From positions 39,711,819 through 39,775,818 of the forward strand of contig JAPTYO010000008.1 of the NCBI GenBank assembly GCA_036873135.1: a stretch of DNA of 64,000 bases, read 5' to 3'. A program made the translations under genes and the position numbers. The notes below the pieces were generated by a model. It worked only from the letters and a program-made list of their open reading frames with translations. It was not told the origin of the DNA and did no database searches. This DNA comes from Clarkia xantiana subsp. parviflora (taxonomy: Eukaryota; Streptophyta; Magnoliopsida; Myrtales; Onagraceae). The number at the start of each line of letters is the position of its first letter. Position 1 is the first letter of the stretch. Positions 43,437-55,933 of this stretch are shown here, in pieces.

Positions 43437-44195
43437 GAATCTGAACTCTTATCTTGCAAGAAGTTGAAATCCACCTCAAGAACTCCAGAACAACAATGCC
43501 GATCTTCAAATGAATCTCAAATGAGAATAGGTTCAGATGCAGATGAATGCAGAGTTTCAGAAATCAGTTATACAGCTCCAAGAATCGGTTACACAATCAA
43601 TGTGTCTTGCAAAACAAGAAAACTCAACCAGCTGTCAAAAAGAGTCACCAAACTTGCGCAGCAAGCAACCAGCAATCAAACTTGCGCAGCAAGCAAGGTA
43701 ATGCAAAGCAGTCAACCAACAATTAATCCAAATTCACGAAATCAACAATCGCGAAGAAGAATCAAGCACCAAATCTTGAAGCAGAATCAAGATCGCAGCA
43801 AGCAGAACCAACGCATCAATAAAAGCAATCGCAGATCGCAGTAAACAAGATCAGCTCAAATTCGAATCGCAGGGCTGAAATTCAACTGAATTCTCAGCTT
43901 TAGAACTTACAGAAAGTCAATCCGTTGCAAAGATTGACAAAACAAATCTTCAATTCAGCTTGCAGATGCATAATCGAAGCAAAAAACAGCTCCAGAGATT
44001 GCGCAGCTCCAAGCTTTAAGCAGCAACAAAATTTGTTAATTGATCTTCAAGAAACCATCTCAGAAATGCAGAATCGAAGTAGGAATCGAAGCAGCAATGA
44101 CGAATCTCCAGGCAGCAACAAAATGCAGCAACAAAATGATAACTTGATCTTCAAGAAACCAACGGAATCGTAACTTGATCTTCAAGAAACCATAG
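43437..44195 (-). other. copia-3 leader; gag absent
   Basis: Only about 760 bp separate the protease from the primer site. The segment has short imperfect repeats around GAAGATCAAG and GCTGC and gives no Gag in any frame. The Gln/Asn/Ser-rich ORFs on the plus strand come from these repeats. Confidence 0.6.
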
Positions 44196-44210
44196 CTGGC
44201 TCTGATACCA
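44196..44210 (-). other. copia-3 primer binding site
   Basis: Minus strand TGGTATCAGAGCCAG, directly adjoining the LTR at 44211. Complementary to initiator tRNA-Met. Confidence 0.9.
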
Positions 44211-44357
44211 TATAAACTAAGAGGATTTAGAGAATGATAATGATGTATTCAATACTCCAAATCAAGTGTTTACAATGTACATTAGTTAGTATTTATACTA
44301 GGAAAAGATAACTAACTTAGCATAGTGTCCATGGAAATACCATGTTTATACTCATAT
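44211..44357 (-). repeat. copia-3 5' LTR
   Basis: Second copy of the 147-bp terminal repeat. Confidence 0.75.
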
Positions 44358-47300
44358 ACCTTACTAGTGTGCCGTACCCACACGTAGAGCCGGATCAAGG
44401 ATTAAAATATATTTTTTATTAAAAAAATTGAAAACTGTTAAAAAAAATAGATAGGTAATAGAAGAGAAAACTTAAGGTTGAACTTATTATCACACATAGG
44501 GAATCCTTATATAGGGATTACATAGACTTGAAGATGAAATAAAATCAATACAAGGAAAATCTAAATAAGGAAGATGATATACGCACATAATATTGAACAT
44601 CCATAAATATATATTCATAACACTCCCCATTGGATGTTCATAAGGGAATTGTGCCTCGTTAAAACCTTTCCAAAAAAAAACCTACTAGGATAAAAATCTA
44701 ATGAAGGAAAAAGAGTACACAATTATTGATCCATTTTGTAAACTGCCTCGTTAAAAACCTTACCAGTAAAACTCAATGGGATAAAACCTTGGTTAAGGGA
44801 AAAATAGCGGAGCGGTGTAGATTCTCTCCATGATGTTGACATCGCATAATATTTAAGTCGGCGCTATCCAAACTTGTTCACCAATATTCCAAATGGCGCA
44901 ATCGGTAAAGCCTCTATGAAAATATTTGCTAATTAATCACTGAAGAAAAAAAAATTCGGATGGTAACGTCACGTTTCTTCTTAAGATCATGGGTTAAGAA
45001 TAACTTGAGAGAAACGTGTTTCGCCATGTCAGCTTTGATGTAACATAATTCTTCAATTGGAGCTATATAAGATGCATTATCTTTATATATCCAAAATAAT
45101 GGTACATTTCAAGATATAACTTGCATTTTGCATAGCCGACTGATTTATGACTTGATACAATCCCATAATAAACTCATGTAATTCGTCCCTCTGAGCTATA
45201 CAATATGGAGAATATAACATAATCAGCCTGTATTATTTTAAATGGTACAATATCTTTATTATCCAACATTCTTGGAAATTTTTCCATACTTCTAACATTT
45301 TAAATCCTTCTCGGATTTTCACATGGATTTCATTATCAAATTAGCCACCCAAATAGGCTATAAATAATTCATATCATGAGACGCATAAATAAATATTTTT
45401 TTTATGTACTACCAATGTAATAATATACTTGAAGGTGATTGCACCACTAAATGATCCATATAATTTGCTTGAATTCTGCATATAACATTTGTACCACAGG
45501 CTGTGCGTATATATCTTACGACACAATTTATTTATGTTGGATATAATTTGTATCCACTGACTTCCACCTTCTGCATTTTTCATGCTAATACTTGCGTCTT
45601 TTCAAACTTTGGTCAATCATAATGATTCTTTGACATATTGAGCTCAAGATCCTCACCTTTTTTATGTTTTCACCCATAATAATTTATTCAAAAATGTTGT
45701 TGACAACTTTATATTTCACGGTTCCATCACTTCCCATTAATGACATAACTTATTGAGATCCCGTTATTGTAATTACTTTCAGGTACCCGAACAACTTCTG
45801 GTGTATCATATTTAGTTATGTTTTTACTTATTTTGGGAAATCACCTCCATAATAAGACCATATTTATCTATTTTCTTTTCTTTCCATGCTCCATTCTTTT
45901 TTCTAAAATTTATTTGGAATCATTATCACACGCTTCAGGCATGAGTTATTTTTCATTATAATTTGTCATGTCAGGACATTTCAAATTGGAGCATTTGCAG
46001 CCGGTAATTGACTTATGACTTTTTTGGTCTCGTAAAGTCACTAAATACTTTATTGGAAGTATTTGTAAAATTTTTTTCTCTGAACTTTAGGTTCATATTC
46101 TCATTATGCGAGGATTTAAATGAGATAGTAACAATTTTTTTCAGTCAATCTCTTTTCTGCCAGCTACGTCTTTTCTCCCTCTAATGTTGGAAAAAATTGT
46201 TCATCAATGACAATAAAAAACTATTGCTTTAATATAAACCAGTCATTGATCCTGAATAATTTATTTATATCCAATATATTTTTCCAACATTCCAGACCCA
46301 TCTTTGTGCGATGCGGTGGAACAATTTAAATATATATCGCATATTATAAAATTCATATATGATATATTTTTCTATTGACCAAAACTTGGTTGTAATGGTG
46401 AGAACTGTGATTTAAATTTGGTTTGATGCACAATTATAATGCTGCTTTCATAATAACATGCATTTGTACACAATTTGCTCTCATTAGTAGAAGTTTAGCT
46501 ATTTGATTGGAGGCTCTTTGTAACTTTAGGCTAAACTTGTAAATTTGGACATGTAGTTGTAGTTGTCTGATTCTTGTTGTAAATATCAACTTTCAATATC
46601 ATCATCATTCTTTATTGCATAATCTGGAAAACTTGTTCTTGCGAATTCATTAAACACATGTGACCATATTGTAGATGCGTCTTTCAAAATAAATCGCGAT
46701 CCACATGACCGGTGAACGGGCCCATTTTATAATTTCCATAAATAAGGGGATCTTATCCCGAACTTAATTGATGATGATCACTTAATGAATTTTCGTTGAG
46801 AGCAAGTATCACAATGATTTATGTAGAATCTTCAGGTTTCTTCCAAATAATGTCACGCGCATCATAAGTGATCTGAAATGGTCTGTAACCGGTCACGCCA
46901 ATTATCGTATTATGTGGGTAAAACTTTTGGTTTACCTCTATGTATTAGTAAACTTCTGGTTTAACTAATATGTATATCCTTCATATTTTCGTAAGAGATA
47001 TACTATGTATCTCATGTAATGAGATTATGCATGTAATTATTTTATTCATATTTATCACAATGATGACTGCAGCGTACTTGAATTTATAACAATAAATAAA
47101 ATATATTAAACACATAATAAAAATAATGCATAAAGCGTAAAAAAAAATATATAACTTTATATAAATTCTCGTAATTCATGATCTTCAAAATCATTTATAG
47201 CAAAAAAATATTTAGGATCTTCATAATCATATTTTCATCATTACATATCGTTCATTCGAAATAATTCAGGATCTTCATGATCTCTTTTCATAATTCAAGA

Positions 47301-48049
47301 TCTTCGGGGATTTTCAATCTCATTAATTCATTTTCAGTCTCATTAATTCATAATACGAGATATTAATTCATAGAAGGGGAATTCTCTTGATCCTTTCTCA
47401 TACATACAGAATCTTCTGGATTCTAAAATTAGTAATTCTTGAACTTCTGAAATACTAATATGTAATAGCTCTTGATCTTGTGGATCATATTATAATAAAG
47501 TGCAATACGCGTAATTTCTGCAAGAATTATAAAAGATAAATTGAAAATGTAAATTTAGTGCAAGAAATATAAAGTATAACTGTAAATACAGTGAAACAAA
47601 TATAAAAGATAATTGCAAATGCAAAATTTAAAGTAAAATAAATAGAAATATCCAAAAATCTTGATCTTCAGGATCGTAACATCAGATCTTCATGATATGA
47701 TATTCATAAAGAATGCATTTTTCTTATCGTAAGATCCAAGAATTAACAATAATATAAGCAAGGTTTTTTTTCCACTAACTCCAATATCTGCAAAGTGTCA
47801 TCGTGCTTAATATGATCAAATCACGCGCTTCATCATATAATTAAATTTTGTTAGCGTAACTACGCTGTTCAACGTCATCATTCATATTTGCATTCTTTCT
47901 TGCATTCTTTATTTATAAGATCCATAATCGTTCTAATCGATATCATGATGATGCTAAATATTACATCTCTTTGAAAATAAACCATGTACATGACCATGAT
48001 AAGTTTAGCAAATTTTACTTGTACTCTTTCAGAGTTATTATAACCATAG
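44358..48049. other. AT-rich intergenic DNA with old repeat traces
   Basis: No gene is seen in 3.7 kb. At about 44630-44820 the words CCTCGTTAAAACC and AAAACTCAATGGGATAAAAC resemble 3' regions of old copia elements. From about 47160 to 47720 short words such as GATCTTC and ATCTTCATGATC recur irregularly. All long ORFs are absent. Confidence 0.5.
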
Positions 48050-48375
48050 ATTACATTACTCACTTCAGGGACTGTAAAATATTATCATTGCAATTATACA
48101 CTTGAATACTCACTCCAGGAGTATAAATAACATTATAAATTATAACACTCACTTCGGGGAGTGGAGTATATCATCTTTATAATCGTAAATTGCAACACTG
48201 AGTTCAGGGTGTGAAATATTCTCATGTTAATTATACACTGTAATACTCACTTCAGGAAGTAGAGAATATCTTAATTATAATCATAAATTACAACACTCGC
48301 TTTTGGAAGTGGATTATATCATCGTTATAATAATAAATTGCAACACTCACTTTAGGGAGCAAAGTATATCTACTG
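48050..48375. repeat. Degenerate tandem repeat, about 60-65 bp unit
   Basis: About five to six copies around CACTCACTTCAGGGAGTG followed by an AT-rich ATATCATCTTTATAATC segment. Each copy has a small CACTC...GAGTG inverted repeat, so every unit could fold into a hairpin. Confidence 0.7.
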
Positions 48376-49038
48376 GGCGATGCGTATAATTTTTTCGTTG
48401 TCCATTTACATCTGAATATATATCACCATCGAACACTCATGTGCTAAGCAACAGTATTCTTTTTCATGATCATTCATGTTGGATCCTGGATTTGCCGGGA
48501 AGATTTCACGGTGTCTCCGAGCTCCTTAGTCTTCGAATTTCGGGCACGCACCTACAAAAATGGACAAAGCCAGGGCGAACCCCGGCGATCCCTTTCCGAC
48601 GGTCAAATTATTCACCGTTTATATAAAAGAGAGAGATCGCTATTGTATATATTTTTAATAACATATCTCAAAGAATAATAATAAGATGATTATTTATAAG
48701 CGATGACCAATATGGTACCTGGTCATTTATAGAAAATTAACGTTATGGTAAGAGAATATTTAGCAATTACTGTTATGGAAGTTGAATATTTATAGCTGAT
48801 TGACCGTTATGGTATTAGACTATTTATAGCCACTACCTGTTATGGTATTAAATCTACCTATTTAGATCGATATCAATCATTTGCCCCAAAGGTTGATGGA
48901 AGTTTTGCCTGCATTAGGCTCTGAGTTTAATGAACATGCATCCATTACCCAATTATTTCACGTAAAATATTACTCCCGTGGAGTAGTTTTAGGATGATCG
49001 TCTTTTTGTATGAACAAATCTGCATGAAGGGTGGTTTC
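48376..49038. other. Spacer left of copia-2
   Basis: Contains a GC-richer patch at 48470-48640 with TATATAAAAGAGAG near 48619 and short ATGGTA repeats at 48680-48850. No gene is recognised. Confidence 0.4.
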
Positions 49039-49635
49039 TGTAAGCATATGGTGATGGGCGCCGTAATTGGTAGCCCATAATATGTATAGTTTACCAAATG
49101 AACTTGGGTAAATGTCACATTAGGGTAATTGGGCTAGACCCAAATCCCAATTGACATGGGAGGCCCAAATTGGGCCTCCCCAAATACATAGGCCGGCCGA
49201 ATATTTATGGTGGGGTAAAGTGGACAAGTCCACTTTACTACTCCTATAAATAAGAGGTGTTATGGAAATTTTAGGGTTAATCATAATTCCCTCACAAGAG
49301 AGTTTTAGAGAGAAAAACTCTCCTCCCCACAATATAGGTTCGTCCGCACCAAGTACCTCACCGAAGGTGTGCCAAATTGCTTTCGAGCAAACTCTCCAGA
49401 GATCTGTCCCTGTGCCAAGAATCGATCAGTGGCTTTGCTGTGGAGCTTATACCGCGTAGGGCTTTTTTCACAAGGACTTCTACGGGTTCCGACAGGAGGA
49501 TCGCGAACTCCCTCGAGCAAGGATCTTGGACTACGGTTACTCTTGAGGTATGTGTAAACTTTCCGCTGTGTAATTGATATTACTAGCACATACCATGTTT
49601 AAGTTTCCGTAGTGATTACTCCCCGCAATCTAACA
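49039..49635 (+). repeat. copia-2 5' LTR
   Basis: TGTAAGCATATGGTG start and CTAACA end. TATAAATA at 49245-49252. Similar throughout to the copia-1 LTRs. Confidence 0.88.
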
Positions 49636-49636
49636 G

Positions 49637-49649
49637 TGGCATCAGAGTC
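49637..49649 (+). other. copia-2 primer binding site (two changes)
   Basis: TGGCATCAGAGTC, differing from the standard TGGTATCAGAGCC at two C/T positions, as expected from decay of methylated DNA. Confidence 0.85.
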
Positions 49650-50277
49650 TGTGTTAAAAGTTCATGATTTTGATAATTTGGTGTTCTTGAAATTTTTTAT
49701 TTTGGACCGAAAATTTTAAAAGTAAAAAGATTTAAAATTTTCAAATTTTTAAGGGTTTTATGATGGGTCCAAAATTTTCATGTTCTTGGTTAATTTGATG
49801 TTCATGATATTCAAGAAAAATATAATATTTATCAAAATCAAACATTGGATTGTAGATCTTATTAAAATTTGATCTTAAAATTTGACCACTTGTTCCTAAT
49901 TAGGTGTTTGTGCTGAAAATTCTAGCAATTTTCAAGGTAAATTTTTTTTATTATTTTTTTTTTTATTTCTTGGTCACCAAGTAAAGAAATTTCGCCACAA
50001 ACATATAAAATTATTAAAATAATATTGTTTACCATATTTTATTTTTAATTAAGGTAACAATATATCTTTAATTAGGAACATTATGATAGATTCACATTAA
50101 TATATAGAAATATATATCACTATCAATATATCTAAATATTTAAATAGGGTTATAGATATTATTGATAGATTTAGTTACCTAAAAGATTGAGAAAATATAT
50201 TTTTCAGTATATTTGTTACCCTATTTAAGATATTGACAATAAATAAATAAATATATATTATATATTGAACCGAATTT

Positions 50278-50325
<48 letters not shown>

Positions 50326-50387
50326 ATTGATTTAATTTTATAGATAGAATCTTAGCAATAAATATATATATGTTTGTGTTTGGTCCG

Positions 50388-50438
<51 letters not shown>

Positions 50439-51798
50439 AAAAAAATATTAGAAATTATTTCATATAATTAATGTTACTTGGTGGTCAAGTTAAATATTTT
50501 TGGACTTTAAAACCCTACTTGGGTCACAAGTAAGCATTTCGGCCCAACCTTTTAAATTTTAATTATTGGGTCGGTCCAATATGTTAAACCGGGACGAAAT
50601 AAAATCGAACCGGATTTTCTCAATCGGTTCGACCTATTAGGGTCGGGTCGGACCGGGGTAATTAAGTGGATCTAACCAAACCGGTTTTGAGTGCTGAACC
50701 GAACCTTATTTTCTTGGACTGGTTCGGACCGAACCATATCTTAAAATTAAAAACCGGACCGAACCGAACTGGACCGGATTTTCTGAACTGAACCGAACCG
50801 GACCAAAACGGACTGAAATTGACTGAACCGAACAATGTTTTCCAAATTGAATTCAAGTCAATTAAAATAGGGAGGTCAAGTTTTAAAATCCAAATGTTTT
50901 TTAACCTCGAAATGGACTACACAGTGCTCATAGGGTTGCTAACCTTTATGCCTTGTTTCGATTATGGGGATGGATCTCGGAGATACATGTTTTTGGGACT
51001 GGATTAATTAGAGGGCTGAATTGAAATTGTTTATTATTCAATATATATTGATGCATGATTAGAAATGTTGTATTGACATAGTCAAGCTAGCTGGAAATTG
51101 CATGTTGTGGGCGGAGCCCTGGTTAAATATATGGAATGCGCACTAGGATAGACATGCTGTGAATGTTGTAAATGCCTAGGATTCATGTCTAGAATGTTGC
51201 GTAATTGAATATAAGCATGAACTGCAAATCAGCCCCTAATGTTTAAAATTATTTTAAAACCGAAAACCCAGTCGCCTAATATGTATGATTGATGTGAATG
51301 TTACATGTTTGACACATATGCTAGAATGTTGAGGATGAAATTACATTTGGTAATTTACTTGTAAGTAGAATTATGAATGCAAGCATGAGTTCCTCGGAAC
51401 ATTAGACGCATGGCGCGTAAGCATGTGTGTGGTGTGTATGATGAATGTTACTGGCATATGATAATTTACATGGATAGTAGAATTATGTATGCATGAGTGA
51501 ATTCATCGGAATGATTTTCCAAAACAAAAAGGGCATTGGGAAAGCCAAGATCGGGTATGCTTATTTTAAAGTTCTAGTTCCGGTAATTGACGATTAAAAC
51601 AGTTTTAAGAGACTGATCTATTAGATAGAAGACGACGATAGTGTGAAATCTTTCACAGCCATCTTCCATTGGTTTACTGTTGGTTAGTTGATTTAGATGA
51701 CTGAGGAATCATTATTTGTCGGATTCCATCTTAATAGATATTTGATGTATACAATTCTTTCGCAAAATGTTATTGTCTCCCTGATTGTTCATGATTAT
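49650..51798 (+). other. copia-2 leader with (TA)n runs and GAACCGG-rich block
   Basis: Collinear with 13095-15225. Pure TA runs lie at 50281-50320 and about 50391-50434; the GAACCGG-type block is at about 50570-50840. No gene is seen. Confidence 0.75.
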
Positions 51799-52640
51799 TG
51801 TTGGGTTACGATTAAACGACAAAGATTAGAGCCAAGTACGTTTATTGGCGAGATTGACGAATCGACGACCAACCTTGTTTGGAATGGTGAAACAAAGGTA
51901 AAAGGTCGACTAGCATCTTTTGAGGAAGTCGACTTTCAGAACGTGATTAATAAAGATAGAAGCGACCAAGCTACCAGACCTCTATTTAAAGAGTAAGTCG
52001 AGTCGACCATTAAAAGCTCTTTCAGAAGTAAACCTTCCTCCTAAGGAAAGGTACAGGTGGCGACCTGCTTCTACCTCCCTATAAGTAAACCTTCCTCCTA
52101 AGGAAAGGTACATGTGGCGACCTGCTTCCACCGCCCTAGAAGTAAACCTTCCTCCTAAGGAAAATTACAGGTGGCGACCTGCTCCCACCGCCCTAGAAGT
52201 AAACCTTCCTCCTAAGGAAAGGTACAAGTGGCGACCTGCTTCTACTGTTGAAGGAAGAAACCTTCTTGACTAAGGAAGGATGAGCTGGCGACCTGCTTGT
52301 CACCTACTTGAGCCGACTCTGGACAAAACCCTCCCCGGAGGGTAACCGCCCCACGAAGTCGGTAACATTTTCCCTATAAATAGAGACTCACTTTCATTAT
52401 TTAAACTCAAAGATTTATCAATTACTCTATATTATTCTCTCGATATCCATTACTGAATTAAGCTTTGGAATGGAATCAGGGGCCATCCCCACCTCTTTTC
52501 AGGTCCTCGCCTAGCACAAAGCCACCAAAGGAAACTAAGTGTCCACGAGACCAAGAAAGATACCTTAGTGAGCTAGCTCCCGGCGAGACTTAGAAGTCCA
52601 CTACTCGAAGTTCCAAGGCCACGTCATTTTGATCCCAATA
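51799..52640 (+). repeat. gypsy-3 5' LTR with internal 57-bp repeats
   Basis: Begins TGTTGGGTTACG. Four copies of a 57-bp unit (AGTAAACCTTCCTCCTAAGG ... GGCGACCTGCT) start at 52027, 52084, 52141 and 52198. TATAAATA at 52375-52382. The last bases are CCCAATA where the other LTRs have CCCAACA. Confidence 0.9.
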
Positions 52641-52642
52641 TT

Positions 52643-52659
52643 TTGCGCCGCCTGTGGGA
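52643..52659 (+). other. gypsy-3 primer binding site (altered)
   Basis: TTGCGCCGCCTGTGGGA, two changes from the TGGCGCCGTCTGTGGGA of gypsy-1. Confidence 0.75.
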
Positions 52660-52675
52660 ACCAGATCAAAAAGTC

Positions 52676-54796
52676 ATGGACTCCGAGAAGAACAAGATGC
52701 CGAACCCTGTTGTTGAGGAGATGGGAAACACTCAAGCAAGTCCCACCACCTCCAGACCCACACCAGAAGAAGACCCACCAGTGCCCCAAGCTAATGGTAC
52801 TGGTGGCGAAGAGAATCTCAGCCATTCCAAGTCACTACCAAATACGGAAGAGCCGAGAACCGTCTCTCCGGCTGTCCCTCAAGAGATAATGACGGCCTTT
52901 ATAACCTTCTGGAAACAAGCCCAGGCAGGAATGGTTCCTGATAAAAAGGAACCAACTCGAGAAGTCTCCTAAAAGGAAGAGGTGGCTTCCAGTGTGAAGA
53001 TCATGGAAAAGGATCTCCAGGAGAAGGCCCCCAAAGCGCCAGAGGGCGAAATGGCGAGCAAAAGCCCTGTCCTATTCACTATACGACAGGTAGAAGAATT
53101 AATGGAGAAGAAAAGAAGAGAAGCGAGTGATCTACTTGTCGTTCGCGATCACACTTCTCACCCTTTCTCCAAGAGGTTATTCAATACTCGAGTCCCTCCG
53201 CAAGTTTTTACGAGGAACATCGAGGACTACACATGCGAGGGAGACCCATTTCGCCATATCAACGCCCATAACTCTTCCCTCCTAGGGAGAGGAGCAACGC
53301 TGGACCACTATGCGGCGCTCTTCCCCACAACTCTGAAGGAAGAGGCGTCTACCTGGTTCTATGGTCTTCCAGATAACTCGATTGACTCATGGGAAGAGTT
53401 GAAGGCCAAGTTTATAGAGGGTCACATAGGCCAAAGACAACGCCTCAAGAGTATGGATTTTCTGGATAAAATTGAGCAAGGTCCTGATGAAACCTTAGCA
53501 AATTATTATACTAGATACCATAAGATACTTCAGCAGCTGAGTGAAGACGTCACTGATGGCGAGTTGATTAGGACCTTCTGGAGGGGTCTCAGGGTACAAA
53601 GTCAAGCCTTGAAGGATAGCATGGTGATGAAACCAGTACGAAAGATCGACGCTCTAGCCATCAAAGTTAATAAGTACATCGACTTGGAGAGATCGTATGA
53701 GAAGTCACCTATGGAAGCAAATAGGCGGATCTTACCGACCAAAGTCGAAGAAGGTTCCGCTTCTCAACCATCCCGAAGGGGAGAAGGGCGAGAAGGAACT
53801 TCTCGACAAAGGAACCATTTGGGAACAAGGAAAGATCCTAATCCTAATCCTTATCCCGTAAGGTATACTCCTCTCACACATAATGTGACCGTGATACTTA
53901 AGGCAATGGAGAAACTTCGCCTGAACAACCCGCCTCCGGCGAGGAAAAACATGATGGGCCACCAGATAAACGCCTTTTGTCGATACCACCAAACAAGGGG
54001 GCACGACACGAATGAGTGCACCCTATTTAAGCAAGATATCGAGACCCTCATTCAAAGAGGTAAACTACTGAAGTTTGTCGAGAAACCTCCCAATACCCTA
54101 AATAAGCGAAGCCGCAGCCCGAGGGGAAATTCTCGATCCCCTCATCCTGACCTTCTCGCTCCTATCCAAAGGGGAACAATAAATGTCATATCGGGAGGAT
54201 TCGCATCAGGAGGAGGAACAAATTTAGCCAGAGAAGTGTATGCGGCCCAGATATCCACGACAGCAATAATGGGAAAAAGACCTCAGGAGCCTGAACTCAA
54301 AACCATTAGCTTCACCGCTAACGATATTTTGAAGGTGGATCAGCCGCATGAAGACACCCTGGTAGTCACCCTCCTTATATCCACATATAGGGTTAAAAGG
54401 ATTCTTATCGACAGCGGGAGTTCAACAGACATCCTCTTCTATTAAGCATTCCTATAGTTAGGATTGACGAGAAGAGATCTAAAGAAAGTCAACTTCCCTC
54501 AAATAGGCTTCGCGGGAGAAACCATCTACCCCACGGGAGCTATCCGACTGACCACCACCTTGGGAGAAGGGGAGCAAATTTTGCAGGTGGATATACTTTT
54601 CGTAGTAGTCGATGCCACCTCATCATACAACGCCATTATCGGCAGAACAACCCTCAATCCTCACCGATTTATACCATCAACAGCGCATCAAGGAATGAAG
54701 TTCTCGACACCAATGGGAATTGGCGAGGTTCGAGGAGATCAAGCTATGGCGCGGCACTGCTACAATACGTTTACAAGACGCTTAGATAAGTCATAA
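52676..54796 (+). pseudogene. gypsy-3 Gag and protease, with three in-frame stops
   Basis: One continuous frame from ATG 52676. The first about 98 codons are polar and Pro/Glu-rich and end at TAA 52970-52972. The capsid-like region then follows, with EDYTCEGDPFRHI and ASTWFYGLPDNSI (53220-53400). A CRYHQTRGHDTNEC zinc motif lies near 53970 and an Arg/Ser-rich stretch after it. The protease site LIDSGSSTDILFY is at about 54405, directly followed by TAA 54443 and a TAG near 54455. The protease tail reads on to 54796 and stops just where RT would begin. The motifs parallel gypsy-1 Gag but the sequence is clearly a different family. Confidence 0.85.
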
Positions 54797-54904
54797 TAAC
54801 TCCTGAAGTAGACACTTTCTTATTATGGCTAATGTTTCTCTTTTTGATGTAATATCCAGGAAACTATGAATAAATATGATCCCTCGAGATCCCTTTTTCT
54901 TTAC

Positions 54905-55790
54905 AATAACTCGTTTTGGATCGATTGTCGACCTTATGTGCCCAAAATGGCAATAAAGCCTAGGTACGGCGACAACTCGATCGAAGAAAGTGGTCTACAA
55001 ATCGATTGTCGATCTTATGTGCCCAAAATGGTAATAAAGCCTAGGTACGACGACAACTCGACCGAAGAAAGTGGTGTAAAAATCGATTGTCGACCTTATG
55101 TGCCCAAATTGGCAATAAAGCCTAGGTACAGCGACAACTCGATCGAAGAAAGTGGCCTACAAATCGATTGTCGACCTTATGTGCCCAAAATGGCAATATA
55201 GCCTAAGTACGGCGACAACTCGATCGAAGAAAGTGGTCTACAAATCGATTTTCGACCTTATGTGCCCAAAATGGCAATAAAGCCTAGGTACGGCGACAAC
55301 TCGATCGAAGAAAGTGGTCTACAAATCGATTGTCGACCTTATGTGCCCAAAATGACAATAAAGCCTAGGTACGGCGACAATTCGATCGAAGAAAGTGGTC
55401 TACAAATCGATGTCGACCTTATCTACCCAAAATGGCAATAAAGCCTAGGTACGGCGACAACTCGATCAAAGAAAGTGGTCAACAAATCGATTATCGACCT
55501 TATGTGCCCAAAATGGCAATAAAGCCTAGGTACGGCGACAACTCGATCAAAGAAAGTGGTCTAAAATCGATTGTCGACCTTATGTGCCCAAAATGGCAAT
55601 AAAGCCTAGGTACGGCGACAACTCGATTGAAGAAAGTGGTCTACAAATCTAGTGTCGACCATATGTACCCAAAATGGTAATAAAGCCTAGGTACGGCGAC
55701 AACCCGATCAAAGAATTAAAGGTCTACAGATCAATTGTCGACCTCATGTGCCCAAAATGGCATTAACCTAGGTACAGCGACAATTTGATT
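54905..55790. repeat. 81-bp tandem repeat array in gypsy-3
   Basis: About 11 copies of a unit with CGACCTTATGTGCCCAAAAT, AATAAAGCCTAGGTACGGCG and ACTCGATCGAAGAAAGTGG. The GCCTAGG word starts at 54958, 55039 and 55120, an exact 81-bp period. Early copies stay in one open frame of 111 codons by chance of length (81 is a multiple of three). It lies where the protease end meets the end of the antisense gene. Confidence 0.92.
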
Positions 55791-55933
55791 AAAGGTACAA
55801 ATCGACGTTTACGAAATATTAACGATTAACATTACTCGGTCAAAGGGATAAAGAAGTTTAGGTACAATATATGATTATGAAAACTACGAGTAGTAAGATT
55901 TTTATTACAAAAAGAGATCTATTACATAAGGGA

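Larger units (their letters stand above)
40054..44357 (-). mobile_element. copia-3: Ty1/copia element with short LTRs, gag missing
   Basis: Two near-identical ends of about 147 bp (40054-40200 and 44211-44357) flank a minus-strand primer site, a leader, protease, integrase, RT and RNase H. Five differences between the ends suggest moderate age. Short LTRs and the RNase H sequence style (CDSDWAACP, STEAEYRCL) fit the Ale/Retrofit lineage. There is no Gag between primer site and protease. Target duplications could not be fixed. Confidence 0.85.

Noticed and set aside
43464..44173. Gln/Asn/Ser-rich plus-strand ORFs that might be a host regulator
   Set aside because: They lie inside copia-3 between primer site and protease and come from short leader repeats; there is no start context and no domain.
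54866..55201. A 111-codon repetitive ORF with four copies of a motif
   Set aside because: It is the 81-bp array read in frame. Since 81 is divisible by three the frame stays open; later copies stop, and other frames are equally plausible.
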